From NCBI RefSeq assembly GCF_000531125.1, contig NZ_CBTK010000047.1:1-64000 (forward strand): a DNA stretch of 64,000 nt, read 5' to 3'. Source of the stretch: Candidatus Contendobacter odensis Run_B_J11 (GTDB lineage Bacteria; Pseudomonadota; Gammaproteobacteria; Competibacterales; Competibacteraceae). Every line of letters starts with the position of its first letter. Positions within the stretch are counted from its first letter, which is position 1. The translations under genes were made by a program, and so were the position numbers. The notes below the pieces were generated by a model. It made no database searches. It saw only the letters and a program-made list of their open reading frames with translations, and was not told the DNA's origin. Shown one piece after another: positions 53,144-62,600 of this stretch.

Positions 53144-55906
53144 ATGTATACCAGCCATTTCGGTTTTGACAGCAAGCCGTTCAAATCCAAAGATCCGAAG
53201 GATTTTTACCGTAATGCCAATTTCGATGTCGCCTGTGCCGACATTCTGGACGGTATTCGGGAACGGCGCGGGTTCATCCTGCTGACCGGCGAGGCCGGGA
53301 TCGGAAAAACCTTCGTGCTGCGCCGCTGCATGGCAGAAGCCGACGATATCCGCTTCGTGCTGCTCAACAACGCCAATCTCAACTTTCCCGACCTGCTCAA
53401 TTATCTGTGCGGCGCGCTGGAATTGCCGGCCACCCACCTGAATACCGAGCAGCAGGGCCAACGGCTGCTGGACACTTTGGTGGCGTATGCACGCCGTAAC
53501 CAGACCATCGCCTTGCTCATTGACGATGCCCATCATCTGCGCGCCGATGCGTTGTGTCGCCTGTGGGAATTTGTAGAGGTGCCGTCGCTGCCCAGCCAGC
53601 GCTTGCAAGTCGTACTGGCAGGATTGCCGGAAATCGAAGGCAAACTGCGCCAGTACGATTTACAACTGATCCAGGACAGCATTGAGGTTCGCTGTCATCT
53701 GGAGCGCCTGAGTACCCTGGAAACGGGGCTGTTTATCTCGCACCAGTTCACGGTTGCCGGACTTGAAGTCGGCGATTTGCTCTCGCCGGCGGTGATTGAT
53801 CGGATTGCCACCCATAGCCAGGGCGCACCCCGCGCAATCGCCATGCTGTGCGATGCGATCCTGCTCTTTGCCAGCCTGGAATCAAATCAGCGGGTCACGC
53901 CGGAGCTGGTGGACGACGTTGCTCGCGACTGTTTTCTCGGTGCCCGCTCCGAACGGCCAATAGTCGAAACTCAAGCTCCCCGTCACCCGGTTTCCACTGC
54001 TGCCACACCGATGACCGATGACGATCTTGACGATCTTGAACTGGGTTTGCCCGATCTCGATTTCACCTTCGATTTCGATCCGGATCAAACGGCGGTCAGT
54101 GAGTTATCGGTGGGTGAATCGCCGGCGGTTGCGATCCCGGATTTTGAGCTGGAGCCGGCCACTGTGATGACCCCGGAACCGCCGGTCGAGCCGGCATTCG
54201 CCCCACTGGCGGAGTTCCCTGAGCCCATCCCGGAGCCAATCCCGGAATCGCTCCCGGAAGCCCTGTTGCCGGCGTCGCCGCCCCTGCGTGCATTTGCCCA
54301 GTTGCTGGAGGAAACCGTTGCCAAACAGGATCGCCATGATGTCCGGGATCGGGCGGCGCTCCGCTTTTTCCACTACGGCTATCTGCGGTTGTTGCAAGGC
54401 ACGAGTCGGGCGCGGCTGACCGAGTGCGAATGGCGACTGGCGCGGCTGGCGCAAATCCAGCAGCCGGTGGTGGTCATGCTGGCGGTGGCTATCCGCGCCG
54501 CACCGAGATCGAGTGGGGTGTTATGCGCCCTGCTGATCAATCCGACCTGGTGGCAGTATCGCGAGATTCGCTTGCAGGTGCGCAGTCCCGATCTCAGCTT
54601 CGCCAACGCTGGACAGGCTATCTCGCTGCGGTTGCTGGGCGGTCGCGACGCCCATCCGGTGTATCTGGAATTTCACGGCGCGAGTGCGGGTTCCACCCAG
54701 GCCGGGCTGCGGCTGGAGATCGAACTCCGCGATCATCGCGGGGAATGGCAGGCTTATGTCAGTCGGCGGGAGATTCGGCTGGATCTGCCGCTGAGGCGCG
54801 AAGGCGGGCGCAAGGTGGATAAGGTGCTGGCGACCGACGCCCGCCCCGATTGTTTCTGGCCTGAACCGGAAGGCGCTGAAAACGATGCCGCTGCCGGAAT
54901 CTGGTTGTTGAACGAGTCTGCCGCCTTAACCACTGTGGGCGGTTTGGCCGATACCCTGCCACTCGAGCTGGAAGTCGATGCCGAGCGCACCCAACGTCTG
55001 CGTGCTACGACGGTGCAAACCCTCGTTCGTGGCACCCCGCTCACTCGAGCGTTGCTGTTGTCCGCCGACCCCGCCCACGCGCCGGCGCGGATCGAACTGG
55101 TTTCGCGTCCTTTCATGGTGCTTGGGCGCTACAACGCCGTGACGGGAATGGGTTTCGGCGACTTCGCTCTGGGTTTCGTCCCCAAGTACAACCGGATTTC
55201 CCGGCTACATGGCGTGATTTGCGCGCTGGGTGATCAGTTGGCGCTGATGCCGGCGAGCAATCAGGGTTACACCTACATGGGTCGCAATGGGGTGCGATTG
55301 GAGCGCGGGTGCTGGGAGTTCCTTGAGTCCGGCGATGCTCTGGAGATTTGCGGCCTGTACCGCCTGCGCCTGACTCTGAGCTGGGATCAGCGGGGTGAGC
55401 GCGACCCGCCGGGCTGGGATCCCGCCGAGTCACGCGAAAAGTTTGGGCATTATCTGCTCGACCTGGTTGACGAGTTGCAGCAGCGTGATTCGCGCACCAA
55501 TACCGACGAGACCCAAGCCCCGCTCAGGAGTCGCTACCTCAACCTGCTCCGGATGCAGGAACGGGTCGCCGTCATGAACGGGGTCGGCAGTCCGGGTGCC
55601 CTGCTCTATGCCCGATTCGAGCGCGAGGATGAAGCCGGAGGACGGCAGGTGGTGCATTATTACCTGCCCAAGTGGTTGTCTTTAGGCAGTGATCCGCAAG
55701 CCGGTTTGCGGATCACTGCCGCAGGCGTAGCGCCGCAACAGGCCGAGCTGCTGCTCCGCGATGGCATGTACTGGATTCAGAATCTGGCCGGACCGGGTTC
55801 GGTGCGGGTCGGTTGTCACGGGTTGGCTACTAACGAGGTAATCGCATTGGAAGCAGGCGATGTGCTGGGGATTGGGTCAGCGCGATTTACCTTCGAGGCG
55901 TATTGA
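53144..55906 (+). CDS. ExeA/GspA-type AAA ATPase fused to two FHA-like domains
   Basis: A 920-residue protein. Residues 1-265 form an ExeA-like AAA domain (YTSHFGFDSKPF start, Walker A GEAGIGKT, Walker B ALLIDDAHH, QGAPRAIAMLCDAIL). A proline/glutamate-rich acidic linker (about 280-390) follows, then a beta-rich middle. An FHA-like domain at about 655-745 has GRY...KYNRISRLHGVI, matching the FHA pattern GR-...-SRxH, and a second, more degenerate one at about 840-918 starts SLGSDPQAG. ExeA proteins help outer-membrane secretin assembly; FHA domains bind phosphothreonine. No peptidoglycan-binding domain is evident. ATG 53144 follows AAGGAGGG. The stop abuts the converging histidine-kinase stop. 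Confidence 0.8.
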   Translation: MYTSHFGFDSKPFKSKDPKDFYRNANFDVACADILDGIRERRGFILLTGEAGIGKTFVLRRCMAEADDIRFVLLNNANLNFPDLLNYLCGALELPATHLNTEQQGQRLLDTLVAYARRNQTIALLIDDAHHLRADALCRLWEFVEVPSLPSQRLQVVLAGLPEIEGKLRQYDLQLIQDSIEVRCHLERLSTLETGLFISHQFTVAGLEVGDLLSPAVIDRIATHSQGAPRAIAMLCDAILLFASLESNQRVTPELVDDVARDCFLGARSERPIVETQAPRHPVSTAATPMTDDDLDDLELGLPDLDFTFDFDPDQTAVSELSVGESPAVAIPDFELEPATVMTPEPPVEPAFAPLAEFPEPIPEPIPESLPEALLPASPPLRAFAQLLEETVAKQDRHDVRDRAALRFFHYGYLRLLQGTSRARLTECEWRLARLAQIQQPVVVMLAVAIRAAPRSSGVLCALLINPTWWQYREIRLQVRSPDLSFANAGQAISLRLLGGRDAHPVYLEFHGASAGSTQAGLRLEIELRDHRGEWQAYVSRREIRLDLPLRREGGRKVDKVLATDARPDCFWPEPEGAENDAAAGIWLLNESAALTTVGGLADTLPLELEVDAERTQRLRATTVQTLVRGTPLTRALLLSADPAHAPARIELVSRPFMVLGRYNAVTGMGFGDFALGFVPKYNRISRLHGVICALGDQLALMPASNQGYTYMGRNGVRLERGCWEFLESGDALEICGLYRLRLTLSWDQRGERDPPGWDPAESREKFGHYLLDLVDELQQRDSRTNTDETQAPLRSRYLNLLRMQERVAVMNGVGSPGALLYARFEREDEAGGRQVVHYYLPKWLSLGSDPQAGLRITAAGVAPQQAELLLRDGMYWIQNLAGPGSVRVGCHGLATNEVIALEAGDVLGIGSARFTFEAY

Positions 55907-57253
55907 TCAGACCAGACCGCCGGCAAGCCCCGGTACGCTCACTTCAGCGAGAAACCCACCCAGCGTCCCGGAACGACCCAAGCGCAGGGTACCGCCGTAT
56001 TGCGCAACGATGTCCCCGGCAATCGCCAGTCCCAGACCGTGACCGGCACGGGACTCATCAATCCGCACCCCACGCTGGCGCAACCCCTCCATCTGTTCCG
56101 GCGAGCAGCCTGGCCCGTCGTCTTCTACCCGCAGCCACCAACCTTCCGCGTTAGCCGTAGCGGTCAATCGCACCCGTGTTTTTGCCCACTGGCAGGCGTT
56201 GTCCAACAGATTACCCAGCAGTTCCAGCACATCGTCGCGGTCACCGGGAAATCCGCAATCCGGCGGAATCCGGGTTTCGATAATGAGGTTACGGTCGCGG
56301 TGGATGCGATACAGAGTTTCAACCAGATCAGTGACTTCCCGTTCCAGCATCACCCGCTGACCCGGAGCGCCCCCGCCGACGATGCGCGCCCGTTTGAGTT
56401 CACGTTCGGTCAGGGCACGGATGTGCTGAAGCTGCTGGCGCAAATCCCGCCACCAAAGCGTGCTATCGCCCGCCGGCGGTAACTGTTCGGCTAACTGAGT
56501 CAGCACGGTCAGCGGTGTTTTCAAGGCATGAGCCAGATTGCCCAGCGCATGGCGGGAACGGCGCTGGCGTTGATCCAGCAATTCCAGCAGCCGGTTGAGT
56601 TCAGCCACCAGCGGCTGCACCTCGGCGGGGGCCTCGCCCGACAATTGCGGAATTTCCCCCCGCGCCAAGCGGGGCAGTTCGCGACGAACCTGCTCCAGCG
56701 GTGCCAGTCCGCGCCGCACGATCAGCCGCTGCACCAGCAGCAGCACGCCGAACAGCGCTAGGGCGATCAGGACAAATTGCAGCAACAGGCGTTGCAGTCC
56801 AGCGTCCACCGGGCTGAAATCCTCGGTGACTCCAATAGCAACCGGTTGGTTCTGCACCCGAAAGGCGCGACCCACCAGCAACAATTGTTGCTGCTGCGGG
56901 CCGGTCACGAAGCTTCGGGTGAAACGGTCAGGAACGAGTGGTGGCAGTGGCAATTCAGCATCCCACAGCGAGCGCGAGCAGATTTCGCCGGTGGCCGTTG
57001 TGATCTGGTAATAGTGTCCCGAATAGGGCTGGCGGAACGTCGCGCTGATCCGGTCAGTAGCCAGTTCAAGTTGACCGTTGGCGTTCAGCGTCAGCGCGGC
57101 CAGCAGCGTTTCCAGATCGTGTTCCAGTCGACCGGCCACAAAATCCTCGGCCAGCCGCCGCAGCGAGTAGCCGCCAACCGCAACCGCCAGCACCGTGAGC
57201 ACTGCCAATACGATGATCAGGCCAGCCGAGAGCCGGGCTTGCAGCGACTTCAC
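55907..57253 (-). CDS. Sensor histidine kinase (PhoQ/QseC-like)
   Basis: A 448-residue kinase: membrane helices at about 10-30 and 158-178 around a periplasmic domain, HAMP region, H-box NLAHALKTPLTVL, N-box LLGNLLDNACQWAK, and G boxes DDGPGCSPEQ and GHGLGLAIA. The LAHALKTPL H-box is the PhoQ-like subclass. It overlaps the upstream response-regulator gene by 4 nt (ATGA). The signal is unknown; the linked PepSY and cytochrome b561 genes suggest an envelope, redox or metal cue. Confidence 0.9.
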   Translation of the reverse strand: MKSLQARLSAGLIIVLAVLTVLAVAVGGYSLRRLAEDFVAGRLEHDLETLLAALTLNANGQLELATDRISATFRQPYSGHYYQITTATGEICSRSLWDAELPLPPLVPDRFTRSFVTGPQQQQLLLVGRAFRVQNQPVAIGVTEDFSPVDAGLQRLLLQFVLIALALFGVLLLVQRLIVRRGLAPLEQVRRELPRLARGEIPQLSGEAPAEVQPLVAELNRLLELLDQRQRRSRHALGNLAHALKTPLTVLTQLAEQLPPAGDSTLWWRDLRQQLQHIRALTERELKRARIVGGGAPGQRVMLEREVTDLVETLYRIHRDRNLIIETRIPPDCGFPGDRDDVLELLGNLLDNACQWAKTRVRLTATANAEGWWLRVEDDGPGCSPEQMEGLRQRGVRIDESRAGHGLGLAIAGDIVAQYGGTLRLGRSGTLGGFLAEVSVPGLAGGLV

Positions 57254-57921
57254 TCGGCATCGGCTCCGAAAATGTAGCCTTGGCCGCGCCGGGTGGCGAT
57301 CAGATCGCGCCCCAGCTTGCGGCGCAACCGGTTGATGTAGACCTCCAGCACGTTGCTATCGCGCTCGGTCTCACAATCGTAGACTTGCTCGGCCAGCCGG
57401 CTTTTGGACAGTACCCGGCCAGGGTGCAACATGAAATAGCGCAGCAGGCGAAACTCGGTGCCGGTCAGTTCAAAAATCTCGCGGGTGGCGGAAATCTGCA
57501 CGGTCTGAGTGTCTTCGTCCAGTTCCAGACCGGCGATTTTCAGCGGACCCGGTGGTCGAGCGACGCCGCGCCGTAACAGGGCGTGAAGCCGGGCGATCAG
57601 TTCAGCGACATGGAATGGCTTGCTCAGATAATCGTCAGCGCCGGCCTTAAAACCCTCAACTTTTTCGTGCCAGGCGTCGCGAGCGGTCAGAATCAGCACC
57701 GGCGCCGGATTGCCGGCGGTGCGCCAATGCCGCAATACCTCCAGCCCAGAGCGACCCGGCAGCCCCAGATCCAGCACCACCGCCGCGTAAGGTTCGGATT
57801 CACCCATGAATTCGGCATCCACCCCGTTATCCACCACGTCCACCGCAAAACCGGCCTGTTCCAGATCGATTCGCAGGCGACCGCTCAACATCGCGTCGTC
57901 TTCAACCAGTAATAGCCGCAT
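57250..57921 (-). CDS. OmpR/PhoP-family response regulator
   Basis: A 223-residue regulator: receiver domain (RLLLVEDDAML, phospho-acceptor Asp in VVLDLGLPGRSG, Lys in DYLSKPF) and winged-helix DNA-binding domain (LTGTEFRLLRYFMLHPGRVLSKSRL, SNVLEVYINRLRRKLG, IATRRGQGYIF). Close to the QseB/PmrA type. Start ATG 57921 gives the canonical N-terminus; the longer frame (57954) overlaps the PepSY gene. It lies 2 nt after the PepSY stop, so it is in the same operon. Confidence 0.92.
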   Translation of the reverse strand: MRLLLVEDDAMLSGRLRIDLEQAGFAVDVVDNGVDAEFMGESEPYAAVVLDLGLPGRSGLEVLRHWRTAGNPAPVLILTARDAWHEKVEGFKAGADDYLSKPFHVAELIARLHALLRRGVARPPGPLKIAGLELDEDTQTVQISATREIFELTGTEFRLLRYFMLHPGRVLSKSRLAEQVYDCETERDSNVLEVYINRLRRKLGRDLIATRRGQGYIFGADAE

Positions 57922-57923
57922 CG

Positions 57924-58244
57924 CTATTTCCGGGGTTTCTGCTCGAGATGCCACAGTTCACCGGTGCGGGCGTCGTATTCAAACTCCCGCACCACGCCGT
58001 CTTCGCCCAGAAACTTGAGATCGTAAACATAGCGCCCCTGCTCAAATTCCAGTTCCGCTTCCAGCAATTGCCCATCGGAATACTGGCGCCGGTGATTAGC
58101 AATGATCGTTTCCAGCGACAGGATTGCCCCGGCATCGCGCAACTGGCGAACCTCCTTGTAATCGCGTCCGGCAGTCACCGGGCTGGCAGCGAGCGAACCC
58201 ACCGCCAGAGTCAAAAAGAGGGCGAATCTGGCATAAAGGCACAT
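57924..58244 (-). CDS. Secreted PepSY-domain protein (small)
   Basis: A 106-residue protein with a signal peptide (FALFLTLAVGSLAASPVTA) and a single PepSY-like domain (LRDAGAILSLETIIAN, LEAELEFEQGRYVYDLKFLGEDG, FEYDARTGEL). PepSY domains are proposed modulators of periplasmic enzymes or two-component sensors. It sits between cytochrome b561 and the response regulator in one operon. Confidence 0.85.
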   Translation of the reverse strand: MCLYARFALFLTLAVGSLAASPVTAGRDYKEVRQLRDAGAILSLETIIANHRRQYSDGQLLEAELEFEQGRYVYDLKFLGEDGVVREFEYDARTGELWHLEQKPRK

Positions 58245-58269
58245 GAACGCATTGCCACGAGTGCCAGAT

Positions 58270-58884
58270 TCAGGCGCGTTTGCGCCCGGTAATCATGGCG
58301 CGGGCCAGATTCTCGCGGTGCAACAGGCTTTCCCAGACCACACCGATCAGATGCCCGACCACCAGAATGACGGTAAAGTTGGCAAAGAATTCGTGCAGTT
58401 CCTTGAAGGTGTCAATGGCGCCGTCGCTACTGTTCGCCAGCAGGCCGGCGAGTGGCCCCAGTCCCTTGTCGGCGCCGTACAGCATCAGGCCGGCAGCGAC
58501 CGTGATCGTCAGGCTGAGCAATAGAACGATGATCATCATGCCGCCGGCAGGGTTGTGCCCCAAATGACGGGGGGCGCGCAAAGTTAGCACGCTCTTGACA
58601 TAAATCAGGACTTCACGCGGCCCATACACAAAGTCGCTGAAACGGGCGTAGCGCGGCCCCACAAAGCCCCACAGCAGGCGGAACAGCAGCAGGCCGGCAA
58701 GGGTGTAACCGGCCCAGACATGGAGGGTTTGCAGCCACTCTTCACTCAGTAGCCGATCCCGAATTTCTTCAAACCACTCACTCTGGGTGCAGTAGGCGAG
58801 GACGAAAGCGATCACCAGGGTCCAGTGGAACAGGCGGACCAACGGGTCCCAAACAATGATTTCAGCAGTGCTACGGTCGGTCAT
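58270..58884 (-). CDS. Cytochrome b561-type membrane protein
   Basis: A 204-residue di-heme cytochrome b with four helices. Candidate heme ligands: His in VRLFHWTLVIAF, His in LQTLHVWAGYTL, and His in FKELHEFFANF and VVGHLIGV. Family members shuttle electrons between quinol and periplasmic acceptors. It is flanked by two PepSY genes. It resembles hydrogenase-type cytochrome b subunits, but the hydrogenase here already has HybB, so it more likely serves the PepSY/two-component module. Confidence 0.85.
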   Translation of the reverse strand: MTDRSTAEIIVWDPLVRLFHWTLVIAFVLAYCTQSEWFEEIRDRLLSEEWLQTLHVWAGYTLAGLLLFRLLWGFVGPRYARFSDFVYGPREVLIYVKSVLTLRAPRHLGHNPAGGMMIIVLLLSLTITVAAGLMLYGADKGLGPLAGLLANSSDGAIDTFKELHEFFANFTVILVVGHLIGVVWESLLHRENLARAMITGRKRA

Positions 58885-58972
58885 GGTTATTTCGACGCAT
58901 CGGTAGCGCCTCCACCGCAGCGCGGACGCCGGCGGGGAGGCAGGGTGATAGGCGGAGGGACTTATTCAGTCG

Positions 58973-59278
58973 TTACTTGCCTTGGGCGTCGACCAGTGCG
59001 CCAGTGGCGATCTCGTAGTAAACCTCCCACTTCTTGCCATCGTCGCCGGTGATTTTAACCTCCCAGGTCTGCTTGCCTTTATGGGTATCCTCATACGCCT
59101 TGGTCACTTTGCCCGGATGCGCTTTGAGCGCCATTTCGGTTGCCTGTTCCTTGGTGATAGCGGCGGCGGGCTGGGAAGTGGCTGGAGCCGATGAGACTGG
59201 AGTAGCGGCAAAGGCGGCGGTGGTAGCGAAGGCAATGGCGAGGGTGACGGCGGCGAGTAGCGGTTTGCGAACGATCAT
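58973..59278 (-). CDS. Secreted PepSY-domain protein
   Basis: A 101-residue protein: signal peptide (LLAAVTLAIAFATTAAFA) and a PepSY domain (TKEQATEMALKAHPGKVTKAYEDTHKGKQTWEVKITGDDGKKWEVYYEIATGAL pattern, with the characteristic W/Y strand pair). First gene of the PepSY / cytochrome b561 / PepSY / RR / HK operon. Upstream (59385-59401) two TTTAAG-like half-sites 5 bp apart on the minus strand might be a PmrA/QseB-type box. Confidence 0.85.
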   Translation of the reverse strand: MIVRKPLLAAVTLAIAFATTAAFAATPVSSAPATSQPAAAITKEQATEMALKAHPGKVTKAYEDTHKGKQTWEVKITGDDGKKWEVYYEIATGALVDAQGK

Positions 59279-59432
59279 GGATGTAGACCTCGTAAGATGG
59301 ATTCAGGGATGACAATCGGGCCGTGGGTTCGGATGAGTTGCTCTGCCGTGACCACAGCCTTGGAGCACACTGTAAACCGCTTGCCTGAATTGAACCTTAA
59401 AATACGCCGACATCCCGCTCGACCCATGGATT

Positions 59433-59547
59433 CAGGACTTTCGCTCATAAACTGGGTGTCGTCATACCCGTGAAAACGGGTATCCAGTCTTTTCAGCAGC
59501 TTACTGGATTCCCGCTGACGCGGGAATGACGAAAAGCGAAAGTCCTA
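59433..59547 (-). mobile_element. MITE-like element, copy D (115 bp, inverted)
   Basis: Ends CAGGACTTTCGCT and AGCGAAAGTCCTA (one mismatch) are flanked by GGATT on both sides (59428-59432 and 59548-59552). Nearly identical to copy C, including the ATACCCGT/ACGGGTAT hairpin and ATTCCC-8N-GGGAAT. The remainder of the gap 59279-59677 holds upstream signals for the PepSY operon and the prsT leader; I see no other gene. Confidence 0.9.
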
Positions 59548-59677
59548 GGATTCATTGATGTCGCGGCTGATCCAACACCATTAACCGAGAATGCTTAACC
59601 TATAATCTCACCGATATCAGTGTTTCTGTTTGTCCTTGTCCTTGTCCTTGGATTGCAACGCACCCGGAGCTCGTCTT

Positions 59678-62600
59678 ATGAAATTTGATATGCGGGTATC
59701 GCTACCCGAGCCGCGCACTGCGGCACTCAAACTGTGCCTGGCCGTGGGTCTGGCGGTCGGAGGGGTCGGTTGCGGTGATCGCACCACCGATGTCGAGTAT
59801 GTGCAGCGCGCCCGTGAACATCAGGCTAAACGGGAGCTACAGGCCAGTGTCATCGAACTGAAAAACGCCCTGCAAAAGAATCCAGAGAATCGCGATGCCC
59901 GCGCGCTGCTCGGTCAGTTGTATGTGGAGACCGGCAACGGGGTGTCGGCTGAAAAGGAATTGCAGCGGGCCAAGGAACTGGGTGCAGATCGGAGCGTCTG
60001 GCAGGTGCCACTGGCACGGGCTTACCTGTTGCAGGGTCAGAACCAGAAACTGCTCGATTTGACGCCAGAAGCCAACGATCCCGCAGCGCAACAGGCCACC
60101 CTGCTGGCTTTGCAGGGACTGGCCGAACTGGCGCTGAATCGTTTGGACAACGCCAAGGCCAGCCTGAGTCGCGCCCTGGAATCGCAGCCCGATAATCCAG
60201 ACGCCTTGCTGGGGATGAGCCAGTTGGCACTGATCAACCGTAATTACAGCGAGGCGGAAAATTTCGCCAGCAAGGCCAGCGAACGCGATCCGCACGATGT
60301 GCGGCCCTGGTTCGTCAAGGTGCGGTTGAGCCGCATGCAGAATGACGATCCGGCAGCGCTGAAGTCGTTGCAGCGGATTCTGGAACTGCAACCACAAAAT
60401 CCTGTGGCTCTGCTGGAGCGGGCGGAGATCGCCATTACTCAGGGCAAGCAAGACGAGGCGCTGGCCGATGTTGAAGCCGTGCGCAAGCGCCAGCCCAATC
60501 TGCCAGACGCCAACTATCTGCGCGGGCGCATCCTGTTCCAGAAAAAAGATCTGGCGGGCGCGCAGGATGCGCTATTGCAGGTGCTCAAAGTGGTGCCCAA
60601 CCATCCGGGCAGTCAGTTCCTGCTGGGGTCCATCAATTACGAACAGAACAATCTGGGGCAGGCGGATTTGTACCTGACCCCCTTCGTTAACAGCCAGCCG
60701 GGCTATCTCCCGGCCCGGTTGCTGCTGGCGGCAACCCAGCTCAAGCAAAATCAGTCGCGCCGGGCGATTGATCTGTTGACGCCGGCGTTGGCGCAGGCAC
60801 CGAATGACGCGCAACTACTGGCCCTGCTAGGCAGCGCCTATTTGCAGGATCGCAACTTTGCCAAGGGTTCCGAATATTTGCAGAAGGCCGCCCAAATCAC
60901 CCCGGAAGCCACCGGCGTTCGCACTCAACTGGCGCTGTCACGGCTGGCCGAGGGGCGGGCGGATGAAGCGGTGCAGGAACTGCAAGGACTGGTGGAACTG
61001 GGCCAGGACGTGATGCAGGCTGACCTGTTGCTGGTGCAAGCCTATTTGCAGCAGAAAGATTACGACAAGGCTATCGCGGCTGCGACCACACTGACCGGAA
61101 AACATCCCAACGATCCGGTGGCCCATAACCTGTTGGGCAGCGCCTATCTGGCTAAGGGCGAAGATGGTAAAGCCCGTGGCGAATTTGAGCAGGCGTTGAA
61201 ACTGGACCCGAACCTCAGTCCCGCTGCACTAAATCTGGCGCTGCTGGAACTCAAGGCCGGCAACCGCGACGCTGCCCGCGCCCAGTACGAAGCCATCGCC
61301 CAAAAAGATCCCGCCAATCTGAACGCGCTGCTGCGCCTTGCCGGTTTGGCGGAACAGGCGGGTCAAGCCGACCAGGCCCAGCGCTGGCTGGAGCAGGCCT
61401 GGAACAAGAATCCGTCGTCACTGCCCGCTGGCTTGGCCCTGATCGAGCGCTATCAGGCCGCGAGTCTCAATCTGAAGGCGGTCAATGTGGCGCGTGGACT
61501 GGAAGCCGCCAATCCCACTCACCCGGCAGCGCAACGGGCGCTGGGTCTGGCGCTGCTGGCCGATGGACAGCCCGCCGAGGCGCTCAAAGCCTTCCGCAAG
61601 CTGGCCGAATTGCAGCCGCAAGCGCCGGAACCCTGGCATCTGATCGCCCTGACCCTGGCGCGAACTCAGGATTTCAAAGGCGCGACGGAGGCGATTAACA
61701 AGGCGCTGGCGGTGCAGGGCAACTATCTGCCCTCGCTGATAGCGCGAGTGGAGTTGCAGGCTCAGCAACAACAATTCAAAGAGGCGCTGGCCGGAGCCAA
61801 GGCGCTGCAAAGCCAGTTCCCGGATTTGAACATTGGCTATCGGCTGGAAGGCAATCTGTACTTGCAGCAGAAGGATTTTGCCAAGGCGCTGGCAGCCTAT
61901 CGGACGGCTCATGCCAAGACTCCGGACAGCCAGACCGTGTTGTTGCTGGCCGGGGCACAGCAGGTCACCGGCGATAGCGATGGCGCGATTAAGACGCTAC
62001 GCGATTGGCTGACCGCGCATTCTGATGACGTGCAGGTTCGCACCCGGCTGGCGATGGAATTGCAGCGGCTGGGTCGGCGCGAAGAGGCGATTACCGAATA
62101 CGAGCGGTTGGCCCAGCGTGAAGCGCAGGCGAAACCGGGTTCTGATGCGACGGTGCTGGATCGGGGTCTGCGGCAGGCCGACACTCTGTTGATCCAGGCG
62201 TATCTGCAACAAAAAGACTACGACAAGGCCATCACGGCAGCCCGCGAGCTGACTCAGAAACAGCCGAACGAACCCGGCGCGTTCAACCTGCTGGGCGCGG
62301 TTTATCTGGCCAAGGGCGATAACCCAGCAGCGCGGACCGCCTTCGAGCAGGCGCTGAAGCTGAAACCGGATTACGTTCCCGCGCAGATGAACCTGGCCGG
62401 GATCGAAGCCCGCTCGGGCGATAAGGCAGCAGCGCAACTGCGTTATCGGCGAGTGCTGGAGCGCGAGCCGGACAATCTGGCGGCTGTAGTGCGGCTGGTG
62501 GCGCTGCTGGGCCAAACCGACGAATCCTTGCGCTTGCTGGAGGGTGCTTGGAACCGGCGGCCCGATTCGGTTGAGGCTGGGTTGGCGCTGGCGCAGGACT

